Numbered from the stretch's first letter, positions 1 through 10,877 are shown. The stretch is 64,000 bases of DNA from Ideonella paludis (GCF_018069865.1 NZ_JAGQDG010000007.1:186001-250000), one strand, 5' to 3'. The notes: generated by a model not told the origin, from the letters alone. Numbers and translations are program-made.

Positions 1-323
1 TTGTATTGCATGTGCAGCACATCCAGCTTGTGCCGCCATTGCAGCCAGGGGAGCTGCAGGCCCAAGCGCAGCACACCCGGCCACTTGGGCATGCGCACCA
101 GAGTGACGTTTGGCGCTGCGAATTCGGCATGAGCTTGTCTGAGGCTGTCCGTGCCCTCTAAAAAGAAGATGAAGTCGATGTCCGGGCCTAGGCGAATGGC
201 CGCGCGGTAGAGGCCCAGGATGTGGCTGCGTGAGCCTTGAAACAGCTCGTCCCACACATGGAAGTCCACCCCCAGGCGTATGCGTTGAGCGGGGGCGGCA
301 GCAGAGGTGGAAGGGGATGACAT
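1..323 (-). CDS. Glycosyltransferase family 4-like protein, N-terminal part
   Basis: This reading frame has no stop before the left edge, so only about the first 107 residues are visible. The ATG at 323 opens a short variable N-terminus, followed by a segment resembling the first Rossmann half of GT4 glycosyltransferases. It shows a beta strand (IRLGVDFHVWDEL), a GSRSHILGLYRA helix typical of the loop that grips the nucleotide sugar, and then IDFIFFLEGTD. Such enzymes transfer sugars from nucleotide donors to cell-surface glycans. The catalytic E-x7-E region lies outside the window, so family membership is likely but the substrate is unknown. The neighbouring Smr gene begins 119 bases away on the same strand, and no shared operon is evident. 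Confidence 0.6.
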   Translation of the reverse strand, partial: MSSPSTSAAAPAQRIRLGVDFHVWDELFQGSRSHILGLYRAAIRLGPDIDFIFFLEGTDSLRQAHAEFAAPNVTLVRMPKWPGVLRLGLQLPWLQWRHKLDVLHMQY

Positions 324-441
324 GTGGGCTTTGGCGTGGCGTGCTCGCTGGGTGGCCCAGGAGGGGCGCTCAGCTGGAGCGGCGGATGCTAGCAGTGGCC
401 AAGCCTAGGCACAGCAGCAGGCCTGCCCAAAATTTGGCGTT

Positions 442-1113
442 TCACAGGGGCGCGCACGGGGGCGCTGGGCGGCGGGTCTTGGAGCCGAGCAAGACGATCA
501 AGGCCCCCGCGCCCCCCTCTGGGCCGCTGGCTTGGGTGAAAGCAATCACCTCCTGGCGCTGCGCCAGCCAGCGCTGAACCTTGGTCTTCAAGATGGGTTG
601 GCGCCCGGGCGAGCCGTGGCCTTTGCCATGCACCACGCGCAGGCAGCGCCGGCCTTGTTGGTGGGCCTTCAGGATGAAGCTGGCCACGGCCTCTCGGGCC
701 TCGTCGCGGCGCAGGCCGTGCAGGTCGATCTCGCCCTGGATGGACCATTGCCCCCGCCGCAGGCGCGACAGCACATCTTCAGACACCTCGGGGCGGCGAT
801 AGCTCAGGCCGTCGTCGGTGAGCAGCAGCGACTCCACATCCACCTCGTCGGAGAGTGCCTCGCGCAGGGCGGCGGCTTCATCGGCCAGGGTTTGCCGGGG
901 CTCGGGGGTGGGCACGCTGCGCGGCAATTCAGCCCGGCCAGTGTCCTTGAGCGGGGCGACCGGCCCCACGCTGAGCGCAAACAACTGCCGCTCGCGGGCC
1001 AGCCGAGCCGCTTCGGCCGCCTCTTGGGCGCGCCGCGCTTCTTCTTGCAGCCGTGCTTGGCGCAAGGCCTCACGCACGGCGCCCAGCTCTTTCCAGTCTT
1101 TCACCATCACCAT
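442..1113 (-). CDS. Smr domain protein (MutS2 C-terminal-like nuclease family)
   Basis: A 223-residue protein. The N-terminal 110 residues are charged and probably helical (repeated EEARRAQEAAEAARLARE). The C-terminal half is a typical Smr domain: DLHGLRRDEAREAV, then VVHGKGHGS, then GGAGALIVLLG near the end. Smr domains bind branched or structured nucleic acid and many have nicking or RNA endonuclease activity, as in MutS2 and E. coli SmrA/SmrB. The DLHG and HGKG motifs are intact. The start at 1113 gives MVMVKDW; a start two codons later is possible. The gene lies 44 bases downstream of radC on the same strand, so the two may be co-transcribed. Its cellular role cannot be told from sequence. 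Confidence 0.88.
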   Translation of the reverse strand: MVMVKDWKELGAVREALRQARLQEEARRAQEAAEAARLARERQLFALSVGPVAPLKDTGRAELPRSVPTPEPRQTLADEAAALREALSDEVDVESLLLTDDGLSYRRPEVSEDVLSRLRRGQWSIQGEIDLHGLRRDEAREAVASFILKAHQQGRRCLRVVHGKGHGSPGRQPILKTKVQRWLAQRQEVIAFTQASGPEGGAGALIVLLGSKTRRPAPPCAPL

Positions 1114-1157
1114 GCGGCCATGATGCCCGTTTTATGCGGGCGGCGTGCGCCAGCGGC

Positions 1158-1832
1158 TTACATCAGGCCTCGCTCGGCCAAGCTGACCACCTCGCCTTGG
1201 CCCACGACCATGTGGTCTAAGACCCGCACATCCACGAGGGCCAGCGCCGTTTGGATGGATTTGGTCAAAAACTCATCGGCCCGCGAAGGCTCGGCCACGC
1301 CCGAGGGGTGGTTGTGGGCCAGGATCACCGCAGCGGCGTTCATCTCCATGGCTCGGCGCACCAGCTCGCGTGGATAGACGCTGGTTTGGCTCAGCGTGCC
1401 CTGAAACAGCTCTTGCCAGGCGATCAGCCGGTGTTGGGCGTCCAAGAACATGACTGCAAACACCTCGCGGCTCTGGCCACCCAACTGCAGCGCGGCATAG
1501 TCTTTGACCCGCTGCACCGTGTCAAACGCGGGTTTGGCGCTGAGTTGCTGGGCCAAGGCGCGGCGTGAGATCTCCAGCACGGCGCTGACCTCTGCCCGTT
1601 TGGCCGGGCCCAAGCCCTTGACGCCCTTGATGTCGTCAGCGCTGCAGTGCAGCAGGCCACCAAAGCCATTGAAGCGCTTGAGCAGCGCGTCGGCCATGTC
1701 CAGCACACCCATGCCCCGTGTGCCCGTGCGCAGCAGCAGGGCCAGGAGTTCGGCATCAGCCAGGGCTGCAGGGCCCTGGGCCAAGAGCTTTTCACGCGGG
1801 CGCAGGGCTCGGGGCAAGTCCTTGATCGTCAT
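1158..1832 (-). CDS. radC: RadC family JAB/MPN domain protein
   Basis: A 224-residue protein of normal RadC length. It has an N-terminal helix-hairpin-helix-like part (around residues 30-95, with the [14 protein letters not shown] hairpin) and a C-terminal JAB1/MPN metalloprotease-like domain carrying [14 protein letters not shown], the zinc-binding HxHP-x(n)-SxxD signature. RadC was named for a supposed role in DNA repair, but its biochemical function is unsettled; related domains occur in anti-restriction and mobile-element proteins. It is divergent from slpA, whose GTG start is 99 bases away, so the gap must hold both promoters. Confidence 0.95.
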   Translation of the reverse strand: MTIKDLPRALRPREKLLAQGPAALADAELLALLLRTGTRGMGVLDMADALLKRFNGFGGLLHCSADDIKGVKGLGPAKRAEVSAVLEISRRALAQQLSAKPAFDTVQRVKDYAALQLGGQSREVFAVMFLDAQHRLIAWQELFQGTLSQTSVYPRELVRRAMEMNAAAVILAHNHPSGVAEPSRADEFLTKSIQTALALVDVRVLDHMVVGQGEVVSLAERGLM

Positions 1833-1931
1833 GTTTCCTCCCTGATTCGGGGCACGTTCACGGCTTGTGACGAGGGCCTGCGTGGGCCACCCCTAAAATC
1901 GGCCCCAGCGTATCAGTTTGAGGTCGTGCTT

Positions 1932-2375
1932 GTGAATACCATTCAGCCAGGGTCTTTCCTGACCCTGCATTACCGGCTTGCCGGCCCGGACGGGGCCGAT
2001 GTGGTCACGACTTTTCAAGATAAGCCCGCCACCTTGTCGCTGGGTGCGGGCCAGTTGGCGCCCGCCATTGAAGCCAGATTGCTGGGCTTGGCAGAGGGCG
2101 CGCACACCACCTTTACCTTGGCGCCGGGCGAGGCCTTTGGCGACCGCAACCCCGACATGGTGCAACGCATGAAGCGCAGCGCCTTGGACGGCATGGCCGA
2201 CCCCGACGCCGAATACAGCGTGGGCGACGTGGTGGAGTTCCCCACACCCGATGGCCGCGGCCGCTTTGCCGGCGTGCTGCAAGCGCAAGGCGAAGGCTGG
2301 TTGGAGTTTGACTTCAACCACCCCTTGGCCGGCAAGGCTGTGACCTTTGAGGTCCAAATCATTGGAGTGATGTGA
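1932..2375 (+). CDS. slpA: FKBP-type peptidyl-prolyl cis-trans isomerase SlpA
   Basis: A 147-residue FKBP of the SlpA/SlyD group, which catalyses proline cis-trans isomerisation and acts as a cytoplasmic chaperone. The FKBP core begins [13 protein letters not shown] and contains the [16 protein letters not shown] segment and the inserted IF chaperone flap ending in [13 protein letters not shown], both typical of the family. No ATG lies close by. The GTG at 1932 is chosen because GAGG at 1920-1923 sits 8 bases upstream; a GTG at 1926 is the alternative. The gene overlaps the ispH start by one base. The slpA-ispH pair is conserved in many proteobacteria and suggests translational coupling. Confidence 0.92.
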   Translation: MNTIQPGSFLTLHYRLAGPDGADVVTTFQDKPATLSLGAGQLAPAIEARLLGLAEGAHTTFTLAPGEAFGDRNPDMVQRMKRSALDGMADPDAEYSVGDVVEFPTPDGRGRFAGVLQAQGEGWLEFDFNHPLAGKAVTFEVQIIGVM

Positions 2376-3355
2376 TGAGCGTGCCTGCGATGAACAATGC
2401 GGAGGTGCTGCTGGCCGAGCCGCGCGGCTTTTGCGCCGGGGTGGACCGCGCCATCGAGATCGTCGAGCGCGCCCTGGTGCGCTTTGGGCGGCCCATTTAT
2501 GTGCGCCACGAGATCGTCCACAACACTTATGTGGTGAACGACCTCAAGGCCAAGGGCGCCATCTTCATTGAGGACTTGGCCGACGTGCCCCCGGGCGCTA
2601 CCCTGGTGTTCTCGGCGCATGGCGTCTCGCAAGCCGTGCGCCAAGAGGCGGCCGAGCGCGGCTTTCAGGTCTTTGATGCCACCTGCCCGCTGGTCACCAA
2701 GGTGCATGTGGAAGTCGCCAAGCTGTCTAAAGAGGGTTATGAGTTCATCATGATTGGCCACAAAGGCCACCCCGAGGTGGAAGGCACCATGGGGCAGTTG
2801 CATGAAGGCATTTACCTGGTGGAAGACGTGGCCGATGTGGCCACCGTCCCCGTCACCCGCCCAGACAAGCTGGCGGTGGTGACCCAGACCACCCTGAGCG
2901 TGGATGACGCCGCCGAGATCTTGAATGCCGTGAAGGCCCGCTTCCCGCTGGTGCGCGAGCCCAAGAAGCAAGACATTTGCTACGCCACCCAGAACCGCCA
3001 AGATGCCGTCAAGCTGTTGGCGCCCCAGGTCGATGTGGTGGTGGTGGTGGGCAGCCCCACGAGCTCTAACTCCAACCGCTTGCGCGAATTGGCCGACCGC
3101 TTGGGCACGCCCGCCTATATGGTCGATGGTGCAGACGACCTGCAAGCCGAGTGGTTTGAAGGCCGGCAACGGGTGGGCCTGACGGCCGGGGCGTCAGCGC
3201 CTGACGTGCTGGTGCAGCAGGTGATTGCCCGCTTGCGCGAGCTTGGGGCGCTGGCTGTGCGCCGCCTGCCCGGGGTGGAGGAAACCATCGAGTTCCCGCT
3301 GCCCAAAGGCCTGGGCGACAAGTCCATGGCCGAGTTCGCTGCATCGCGATCCTGA
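2375..3355 (+). CDS. ispH: 4-hydroxy-3-methylbut-2-enyl diphosphate reductase (IspH/LytB)
   Basis: This 326-residue enzyme catalyses the last step of the MEP isoprenoid pathway, reducing HMBPP to IPP and DMAPP with a 4Fe-4S cluster. The three cluster cysteines are visible in [22 protein letters not shown] and [13 protein letters not shown], along with the [10 protein letters not shown] substrate histidine loop and the [13 protein letters not shown] motif. The ATG at 2375 has GGAG at 2364-2367. A GTG one codon upstream (2372) also lies in frame and would overlap slpA by four bases. Two other MEP or isoprenoid genes (dxs, ispA) lie about 20 kb downstream in this window. Confidence 0.97.
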   Translation: MSVPAMNNAEVLLAEPRGFCAGVDRAIEIVERALVRFGRPIYVRHEIVHNTYVVNDLKAKGAIFIEDLADVPPGATLVFSAHGVSQAVRQEAAERGFQVFDATCPLVTKVHVEVAKLSKEGYEFIMIGHKGHPEVEGTMGQLHEGIYLVEDVADVATVPVTRPDKLAVVTQTTLSVDDAAEILNAVKARFPLVREPKKQDICYATQNRQDAVKLLAPQVDVVVVVGSPTSSNSNRLRELADRLGTPAYMVDGADDLQAEWFEGRQRVGLTAGASAPDVLVQQVIARLRELGALAVRRLPGVEETIEFPLPKGLGDKSMAEFAASRS

Positions 3356-3388
3356 GCCCCGGGTACCTGGTTTTTGAACGAATGCTGA

Positions 3389-4759
<1,371 letters not shown>

Positions 4760-4765
4760 AGACGC

Positions 4766-6442
4766 TCAGGCCAGGGTGAGGGTCGCCAGCCCGTAGCTGG
4801 CGGGCCCCATCTGCCACTGCACCCCGCCACGCTTGGTGTCGAGCTGTACCTCGGGCCTCACCAAGGTCGAGGCCTCGGGCAGCCCGGGGCTGTCGAACAG
4901 GGCTTTGGCCTGGACTTGCTCGACACTGGCGGCTTGCACCTGCACGCCGGGCAGGCTGAGCCTGATGGCGCCCGCGCGCGCCGGGTCTTTGTTGATCACC
5001 ACCACCTGCACGGTTTTGCCCTGGCGTGCGGCCACGGCGCTCGCCAGCGGCATGTTCGGCCAGGCTGCGGAAAAGCTGATGCCGGTGGCTTTGGCCGTGG
5101 TCTCCACCTTGACCTGGCTGGCCACGATGTGCCCACCGGCGAGCAAACGCCGAAACATCTTCAGCGCATGAAAGGCCGGCCGCACTGGCGGCGGATTGGC
5201 TTGGGTCAGCACCTCAAAAGCACCAAAGATCCAATTGCCGTTCAGCGACCAGTGCGCCCCCAGCTCCATCTGGGGCTCATGCGCCATCATGCGCAACAGG
5301 TCTGCCACAAACAGCGCGCCTCCTTGCGTCATCACATAGCCGTTCTGGCGAATCTCTTTGTCTTTGATGCGGGTGGAGGTGAAGTAGCTGTTGTACTCCG
5401 TCACCCCAATGCGCGGCAGTGGCAGCTTGGCCGTCTTGGGGTGCTGGCGCCACAGCTCGTTGATCAGGCCCGGTACCCGGCGCAGGGTTTCGCTGCCGGC
5501 GGCAGCGCCCCAGTAGAGCTGCTCATCGCTGCCCAAGGCCACCGGGTAGCCCTCTGCGTTGGTGGCGCCGGTGATCAGCGGCATATACCAATGCACCGCT
5601 AAAAAACTCAGGTCTTGTGGGCGCTCAATGCCGTCGAGCATCTTCTTGGCCCAGCCCAGGTGCTCGCCCACCACGGTGGCGATTTCGCTGTTGGGCCGCC
5701 ACGGCCTGCCAGAGTAGGTGTCCAGCGCAAACGGCAGGCCCACCTTGATGCTGGGGTCCACCGCCTTGATGGCCGCGAGCACCGCATTGACCCGCCGGGC
5801 AAAGTGCTCCGTCTTGAGATAGAGCGGGTGATTGCGCTCCATCACATAAGGCTCATTGCCCAGCTCCCAATACAGGACTTTGGGCAGTGGCTTGCCGCTC
5901 AGGCGCGAGACATGGGTTTGGTGGTTGGTGAATCGCACCCACTCGGCTGCCTGCTGGGCCAGCTCGGCATCACTGCCTTGGTGCATGTTCAGCTCGATCA
6001 AGGGCTGGGCGCCGACATGCTCGCAGGCTTCCAAGAACTCGATCGTGCCGTAGAAAATCTTCTGAAACGGCTGACCCGGGTAGGTGAATACCGGCTTGCG
6101 CTGGGCCACAGGGCCAAGGCCTTGCTTCCAGTGGTAGGTGTCGGGCACGCCGGGGTAGCGCAGCACGGTGGGCGCCAGCTCCTTAGCGCGGTTGGCTGGG
6201 CCATCGCGCCAGCGGCCGTCATGGTCCATCAGGCCTTCGCTGCCATAGACCCAAGGCGTGTTGCTGCCCACGAGCAAGGGGTTGGCTGCGTGCAGCAGCT
6301 CCTGCACTTTGACCTCAACCTCAATCGCGTGCTGGCCACCGCTTTGCGCCAAGCTGGGCAGGCTGGCCCCGGCTGCAGCCGTGGTGGCCAGCACTTGGCG
6401 GCGGTTGAGCGAAAGACCGGTTGGGCGAGGGCTGTGGCGCAT
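4766..6442 (-). CDS. Exported glycoside hydrolase, GH51-like (clan GH-A)
   Basis: A 558-residue protein with a Tat-like signal peptide (NRRQVLA followed by an Ala-rich hydrophobic stretch, probable cleavage after SLAQ near residue 33). The body resembles alpha-L-arabinofuranosidases: LRYPGVPDTYHWKQGLGP near residues 94-111, the acid/base motif ELGNEPY with Glu about 197, and a candidate nucleophile in GVTEYNSYF with Glu about 349. A C-terminal beta domain follows from about residue 440. These features suggest a retaining hydrolase acting on arabinose- or xylose-containing polysaccharide in the periplasm. Family assignment to GH51 rather than GH39 or GH30 is by eye. It stands alone with no sugar transporter or regulator beside it. 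Confidence 0.72.
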   Translation of the reverse strand: MRHSPRPTGLSLNRRQVLATTAAAGASLPSLAQSGGQHAIEVEVKVQELLHAANPLLVGSNTPWVYGSEGLMDHDGRWRDGPANRAKELAPTVLRYPGVPDTYHWKQGLGPVAQRKPVFTYPGQPFQKIFYGTIEFLEACEHVGAQPLIELNMHQGSDAELAQQAAEWVRFTNHQTHVSRLSGKPLPKVLYWELGNEPYVMERNHPLYLKTEHFARRVNAVLAAIKAVDPSIKVGLPFALDTYSGRPWRPNSEIATVVGEHLGWAKKMLDGIERPQDLSFLAVHWYMPLITGATNAEGYPVALGSDEQLYWGAAAGSETLRRVPGLINELWRQHPKTAKLPLPRIGVTEYNSYFTSTRIKDKEIRQNGYVMTQGGALFVADLLRMMAHEPQMELGAHWSLNGNWIFGAFEVLTQANPPPVRPAFHALKMFRRLLAGGHIVASQVKVETTAKATGISFSAAWPNMPLASAVAARQGKTVQVVVINKDPARAGAIRLSLPGVQVQAASVEQVQAKALFDSPGLPEASTLVRPEVQLDTKRGGVQWQMGPASYGLATLTLA

Positions 6443-6580
6443 GGGGCGGGAAGCAAGCAGCAGCGAAGCCCTGATTGTGAGATCAAGCCAGAATCACGCG
6501 CGGGGCCGGGGGCTCTAGCCCTTCAGAAATCGGCTAGAATGCGCAGCTTCACCAAAATCGACCGGTGAACACCCGAATCA

Positions 6581-6671
<91 letters not shown>

Positions 6672-6676
6672 CGAAC

Positions 6677-6712
6677 ACGCCCGCAGCTTTACCGCTGCGG
6701 GCGTTTTTCTTT
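6677..6712 (+). terminator. Rho-independent terminator of tRNA-Ser
   Basis: A perfect 11-bp stem (ACGCCCGCAGC at 6677-6687 with its complement at 6694-6704) encloses a six-base loop and is followed by a T-rich run. It lies 5 bases after the tRNA CCA end. Confidence 0.93.
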
Positions 6713-6894
6713 GTCCGCATTCACCCATCTTTACACGCAGGTGACCGAGGGCTCACATGGCTCGTGCAGAGTACACAGCAGCCCCGCTTTGGGGGCTGTC
6801 AACTTTGAGTTTGAGCACTACCATGCACCCTTCCATGACCACGGCCCGCAGCAACCCGTTTGCCTATGGCGGCCGAGAATCTTCGCTGGACACC

Positions 6895-7599
6895 ATGACG
6901 GCCAAGCTGTTGTTGATTGATGATGATGCCCGCCTGACCAGCATGGTGGGCGACTACCTGCGCGGCCACGGCTACGAAGTGGACACCGCCGGCAGCCTGG
7001 CCCAGGGCCGCGAGCGCCTGCGCCAGGTGAACTACGACGCCCTGGTGCTGGATTTGATGCTGCCCGACGGCGACGGCCTGGACTTGACCCGCGAGCTGCG
7101 CGCCGATGCGCGCACCCGCCGCTTGCCCTTGCTGATGCTGACCGCGCGTGGCGAGCCCACCGACCGCATCATTGGCCTGGAGATTGGCGCCGACGACTAC
7201 CTGCCCAAGCCCTTTGAGCCGCGCGAGTTGCTGGCCCGCGTCAAAGCGCTGTTGCGCCGTGCCACGCCCGAGGCGGCCGATGACGACGTGCTGCGCTTCG
7301 GCCACCTGGAGATCGACTTGGGCGCGCGCGAGGCCCGCCTGCAAGGCGAGCGTTGCGACCTGACGGGCCACCAGTTTGACCTGCTGGTGGTGCTTGCCCA
7401 AAGCCCGGGCCGGGTGCTGACCCGGGATCAGATCATGGATGCGCTCAAGGGCCATCCGCTGGAGGCCTTTGATCGCTCCATTGACGTGCACATCTCGCGC
7501 ATTCGCGCCGTCATTGAAGACGACCCCAAGACGCCCAAGCGGGTGCTGACCGTGCGCGGCTCGGGCTATGTCTTTGCCCGCAAGCAGGACGGCGATTGA
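6895..7599 (+). CDS. OmpR-family response regulator
   Basis: A 234-residue two-domain regulator. The receiver domain carries the acidic pocket LIDDDA, the phospho-accepting Asp at about residue 53 (LVLDLMLPDGDG), and the conserved Lys in YLPKPFEP. The C-terminal winged helix (from about residue 130) ends with IRAVIEDDPKTPKRVLTVRGSGYVF, typical of OmpR/PhoB DNA-binding domains. The start at 6895 (MTAKLLLIDDD) fits family length; in-frame ATGs at 6823 and 6835 would add 20-24 residues. The stop overlaps the TTG start of the histidine kinase by four bases, so the two form a translationally coupled pair. The stimulus is unknown. Confidence 0.93.
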   Translation: MTAKLLLIDDDARLTSMVGDYLRGHGYEVDTAGSLAQGRERLRQVNYDALVLDLMLPDGDGLDLTRELRADARTRRLPLLMLTARGEPTDRIIGLEIGADDYLPKPFEPRELLARVKALLRRATPEAADDDVLRFGHLEIDLGAREARLQGERCDLTGHQFDLLVVLAQSPGRVLTRDQIMDALKGHPLEAFDRSIDVHISRIRAVIEDDPKTPKRVLTVRGSGYVFARKQDGD

Positions 7600-8984
7600 A
7601 ATCTCTTTACCTGCGGATTTGGCTCACGGTGGTGGCGGCGCTGGCGCTGTTTGCGCTGGCGTCGGGCTGGTTGGTTCAGCGGCATTTGGACCAGGAGCGC
7701 GTGCGCTCCGACGCCCAAATGGCCGAACGCATGGCCGCCTGGGGTGAATTGCTGCAGGGCTCCTTGCCAGAGGCTTGGGAGGCCCCACAAGCCCAGGCGG
7801 ATGCGCTCAAAGAGTGGTCGCGTCGTCTGCGCCTGCCGCTGGCGCTGGACGCACCGGGCGGGGCGCGCATCGGTGCGTCTGAGTCCTACCTGCGTCGGGA
7901 ACTTGAACCTGGTGGATTGAGCCGGGCGGTGGCCATTCGTCTGGACGATGGCCGCACGCTGTGGCTGGTGCGGCCTGGCGGCCGCAAGCAGCGAGACCCC
8001 GCAGACGCACCCGAGGCCGGCCAAGGCGGCCCGGGGGCGGACGGCCCGAGCCGCACAGGCACCGGCCCAGACCGCCCCAGTTTTTTGGGGCTGCCGGTGG
8101 CCGTGCCGCCGGACTGGCCAGCCAGCTTGAGCTTGCTGCTGTTGCTGGGCCTGCTGTTTTTGGGGGTGGCCGCCGGCGCTTGGCCGGTGGTGCGCAGCCT
8201 GACGCGGCGGCTGGAATTGCTGCAGCAGGGGGTTGAGGCCTTTGGCGCAGGCGCCTTGCACCACCGCATTCAAGCCGAGGGCAGTGATGAAGTTGCCGCC
8301 GTCGCACACAGTTTTAACCGGGCGGCAGAGCGCATTGAGACCTTGGTGCAAACCCATCAGCGCTTGTTGGCCAATGCCAGCCATGAACTGCGCTCGCCCC
8401 TGGCGCGCTTGCGCATGGCGGTGGAGATGTTTGAGAGCGCGGGTCCTGCACAGCGCGCGGCCCTGAAGACGGAGATCGACACCAATGTGTCGGAGTTGGA
8501 TGCCTTGGTCGAAGAGGTGCTGCTCTCCAGCCGCCTCGACGCCGGTGCGGCGGTGGAGGTGCGTGACCGCATCGACCTGATGGCCTTGTTGGCTGAAGAG
8601 GGCGCGCGGCTTGCGGTGCCACTGCAGGGGGATCACCCGCCGATCCTGGGCAACGAACGCTTGTTGCGCCGTGCGGTGCGAAACCTTCTGGAGAACGCGC
8701 GGCGCTATGCCGGCGAGGAAGTGCTGCTGCAGGTTCAGCCGTCATCAGCGCCCGGCTTCGTGGAGATCCGGGTGTGCGACCGCGGCCCGGGTGTGCCCGA
8801 AGATCAGCGCGAGAAAATCTTCGAGCCTTTCTACCGCATGCCGGGCCATGCCGAGCGCGAAGGGGGCGTGGGCTTGGGGCTGTCGCTGGTCAAGCAGATT
8901 GCTCAGCGCCACCAAGGGACGGTGTTTTGCGAGCCCAACCCCGGCGGCGGCAGTTGCTTTGTGATCAGGCTGCCGCGGGCTTGA
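7596..8984 (+). CDS. Sensor histidine kinase (partner of the OmpR-type regulator)
   Basis: A 462-residue inner-membrane kinase. A first membrane helix (about 8-26), a roughly 145-residue periplasmic loop rich in Pro and Gly near its end, and a second helix (about 178-197) lead to a HAMP domain. The HisKA H-box NASHELRSPLARLR has His about 263. The ATP-binding domain shows N (NLLENARRY), G1 (DRGPGVPED), F (FEPFYR) and G2 (GVGLGLSLVKQI) boxes, so the enzyme looks intact. Translation begins at TTG 7596, overlapping the regulator stop. The arrangement resembles RstB/CpxA-type kinases. The ligand is not evident. Confidence 0.93.
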   Translation: MKSLYLRIWLTVVAALALFALASGWLVQRHLDQERVRSDAQMAERMAAWGELLQGSLPEAWEAPQAQADALKEWSRRLRLPLALDAPGGARIGASESYLRRELEPGGLSRAVAIRLDDGRTLWLVRPGGRKQRDPADAPEAGQGGPGADGPSRTGTGPDRPSFLGLPVAVPPDWPASLSLLLLLGLLFLGVAAGAWPVVRSLTRRLELLQQGVEAFGAGALHHRIQAEGSDEVAAVAHSFNRAAERIETLVQTHQRLLANASHELRSPLARLRMAVEMFESAGPAQRAALKTEIDTNVSELDALVEEVLLSSRLDAGAAVEVRDRIDLMALLAEEGARLAVPLQGDHPPILGNERLLRRAVRNLLENARRYAGEEVLLQVQPSSAPGFVEIRVCDRGPGVPEDQREKIFEPFYRMPGHAEREGGVGLGLSLVKQIAQRHQGTVFCEPNPGGGSCFVIRLPRA

Positions 8985-10380
8985 GGCTTTGTGCCTTGGC
9001 GTTCAGCGTCCAAGCCATCAAGCTGAGCATCGCGACAGCCGCAATCATCAAACCCACCGTGCTGCTGATCCAAAAGCCTTGGGCGCCTTGCCAAGAGGCC
9101 GGGACGTTGCCCGGCACGTTGAAGGCCAGCATATAGCCCCCGCCCAAGCCCACACCACTGAGGGCCGCGACATAGATCAACATGGGCACGGTGGCCACCC
9201 GCCAAGCACGCAGCACGAACGCGGCCACGGTTTGGATGGCATCGGCCACATGAAACAAGGCCACCCAGGTCAGCAAGGGCAGGGCGGCCGCAGCAATGGC
9301 GGCATCAGGCGTGTAGAGCGCCACGACCTGCTGCTGGCACAGATGCACCGTCAGCCCCAAGCCGGTGGCGATGCCGGCTCCCAGCAGCAAGCCATGCCAG
9401 CCCAGGCGCCGCGCATCCAGCACGTCGGCCGCGCCCACACGCTGAGCCACCAAGGTGCTGGTGGCATTGGCCAAAGCCATGGGCATCATGAACATCAGCG
9501 TCACCACGTTCATCGCCACTTGGTGTCCCGCCACTGCCAGGGCTCCGGTCCGGGCGATGAACAGGGCCATGAAGCTGAATCCGGTGACTTCCACCAAGAT
9601 GCTCATGCCCATGGGCAGCCCCAGGCGCAGCAAGCCTTTGAGGGAGGCTGCATGGGGCTGGTGCAGGCCACGGCCCCACAGCTCAAAGGGCTGGTAGTGG
9701 CTGTCGCGACGCATCCACCACCAGGCTAGGCCCAACTGCGTCCACATGGCCACAGCGGTGGCCCAACCGCAGCCTTCCACGCCGAGTGCAGGCAGTCCCC
9801 AGGCGGGCACGCCCATCACCGCCATGGTGGACAGCGGGATCTTGACCAACAAGCCCAACAGTTGCAGCACCATCACGGCTTTGGGCCGAGAGATGGCATT
9901 GTTGAAGCCACGATAGACCGTGAACAGCAGGGCCGCAGGCAGTGAGACCGCCAAGGCTGACAAATAGGCCTGGACTTTGGCGCGCACCTCTGGTGTGGGC
10001 TGGGCCAGCGCCAAGAGCGGCTCGGGGAAAAGCAGCAGGCTGCTGCCCAGCAGCGAGAGGGCCAAAGCGACCCATACGGCTTGATGCGCCTGCTCGCCCG
10101 CCGCGCTGAGCTTGCGGGCGCCGTAGAGCTGGCCGACGGTGGGCGAGATGGCCAAGACCACGCCCATGAAGCCGATGAAGATGGTGATGTACACCGACAT
10201 GCCCACGGCCAGCGCCGCCAGGTCTGACGGTGAGACACGCGCCACGAGCAAGGTGTCCACCGTGCCATAGGCCAACACGGCGACCTGACCGACAAATACC
10301 GGCCAGGCTTGGCGCACGATGCGGCCGGTATTGCTCGTCAAGGTGCTCCGCGTCGTTGGGAGGGGCTGGGCCTCAGGCAT
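8965..10380 (-). CDS. MATE family multidrug efflux transporter
   Basis: A 471-residue, very hydrophobic protein with about 12 predicted membrane helices in two repeated halves, as in NorM/DinF-type Na+ or H+ antiporters. Family features include QAWPVFVGQVAVLAYGTVDTLLVARVS at the start of helix 1 and a repeat of it in the second half (GLPMGMSILVEVTGFSFMALFIAR). The start at 10380 (MPEAQPLP) overlaps the upstream DUF3717 gene by eight bases, so co-expression is likely. The 3-prime end overlaps the convergent histidine kinase gene by 20 bases. Substrates are probably cationic drugs or metabolites, but this is only family-level knowledge. Confidence 0.93.
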   Translation of the reverse strand: MPEAQPLPTTRSTLTSNTGRIVRQAWPVFVGQVAVLAYGTVDTLLVARVSPSDLAALAVGMSVYITIFIGFMGVVLAISPTVGQLYGARKLSAAGEQAHQAVWVALALSLLGSSLLLFPEPLLALAQPTPEVRAKVQAYLSALAVSLPAALLFTVYRGFNNAISRPKAVMVLQLLGLLVKIPLSTMAVMGVPAWGLPALGVEGCGWATAVAMWTQLGLAWWWMRRDSHYQPFELWGRGLHQPHAASLKGLLRLGLPMGMSILVEVTGFSFMALFIARTGALAVAGHQVAMNVVTLMFMMPMALANATSTLVAQRVGAADVLDARRLGWHGLLLGAGIATGLGLTVHLCQQQVVALYTPDAAIAAAALPLLTWVALFHVADAIQTVAAFVLRAWRVATVPMLIYVAALSGVGLGGGYMLAFNVPGNVPASWQGAQGFWISSTVGLMIAAVAMLSLMAWTLNAKAQSLKPAAA

Positions 10381-10843
10381 GGGTCTCTGGATGGGCCCCG
10401 TCGGCGGGCGCTGCGGGGGACCCCGGAGGGGTGAGTGCGCTGTCGCGCGCCCGCTCGGCATAGCGGTTGAAGCGCCAGGCCTTTGCCTCCAAGGTGATGC
10501 GGCGCCAGACTTGGCGCTTCTCGCCTGGGCTCATCACTGGCCAGTGCTGAACTTCGTCTTCCGTGCGGCCGCAGCCTTTGCACAGCGGGTCGCCCTGCGC
10601 GGTGGAGCAAATGGCGATGCACGGCGCGTCCGGCGTGTGCTGGTACCAAGCGAGCCAGGCTTCGCGAGCGCGCACTGGCATGGTGTCTTCGTCAGCCTCA
10701 GGCTCACGGTGATACACCATCAAAGCATAGATCTCGGCCAGCGCCCGTACTTCGGCGCAGGCCACGATGCCGTCGTCGGAAGGGGACTTTTGGCGCCACC
10801 AATTGATGGCGGACTCAATGTCGGTGATGTGAATGCCAGCCAT
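10373..10843 (-). CDS. DUF3717 plus DUF1289 small protein
   Basis: A 156-residue soluble protein joining two small domains of unknown function. The N-terminal MAGIHITDIESAINWWR region is typical of DUF3717. The central PCIAIC...CKGCGRTEDE...W region is the DUF1289 cysteine motif (Cys spacing suggests a small metal or Fe-S site), ending in KRQVWRRI. The C-terminal 30 residues are Pro/Ala-rich and probably disordered. The start at 10843 is the first Met matching the conserved N-terminus; seven codons upstream there is another in-frame ATG. It overlaps the MATE gene and may be co-transcribed. No function is known. Confidence 0.85.
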   Translation of the reverse strand: MAGIHITDIESAINWWRQKSPSDDGIVACAEVRALAEIYALMVYHREPEADEDTMPVRAREAWLAWYQHTPDAPCIAICSTAQGDPLCKGCGRTEDEVQHWPVMSPGEKRQVWRRITLEAKAWRFNRYAERARDSALTPPGSPAAPADGAHPETHA

Positions 10844-10851
10844 GGAAGCCC

Positions 10852-10877
10852 AAAAAGACAACCGCCCGGGAGGGCGG
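10852..10877 (-). terminator. Probable terminator after the OmpA-like gene
   Basis: On the minus strand a 6-bp GC stem (CCGCCC/GGGCGG at 10862-10877) with a four-base loop is followed by TTGTCTTTTT. It sits between the OmpA-like gene and the DUF3717 gene. The T-run is interrupted, so strength is uncertain. Confidence 0.55.

Noticed and set aside
230-577. A 115-codon plus-strand frame near the left edge
   Set aside because: It overlaps the glycosyltransferase and Smr genes on the other strand and has Arg/Pro/Gly-rich shadow composition.
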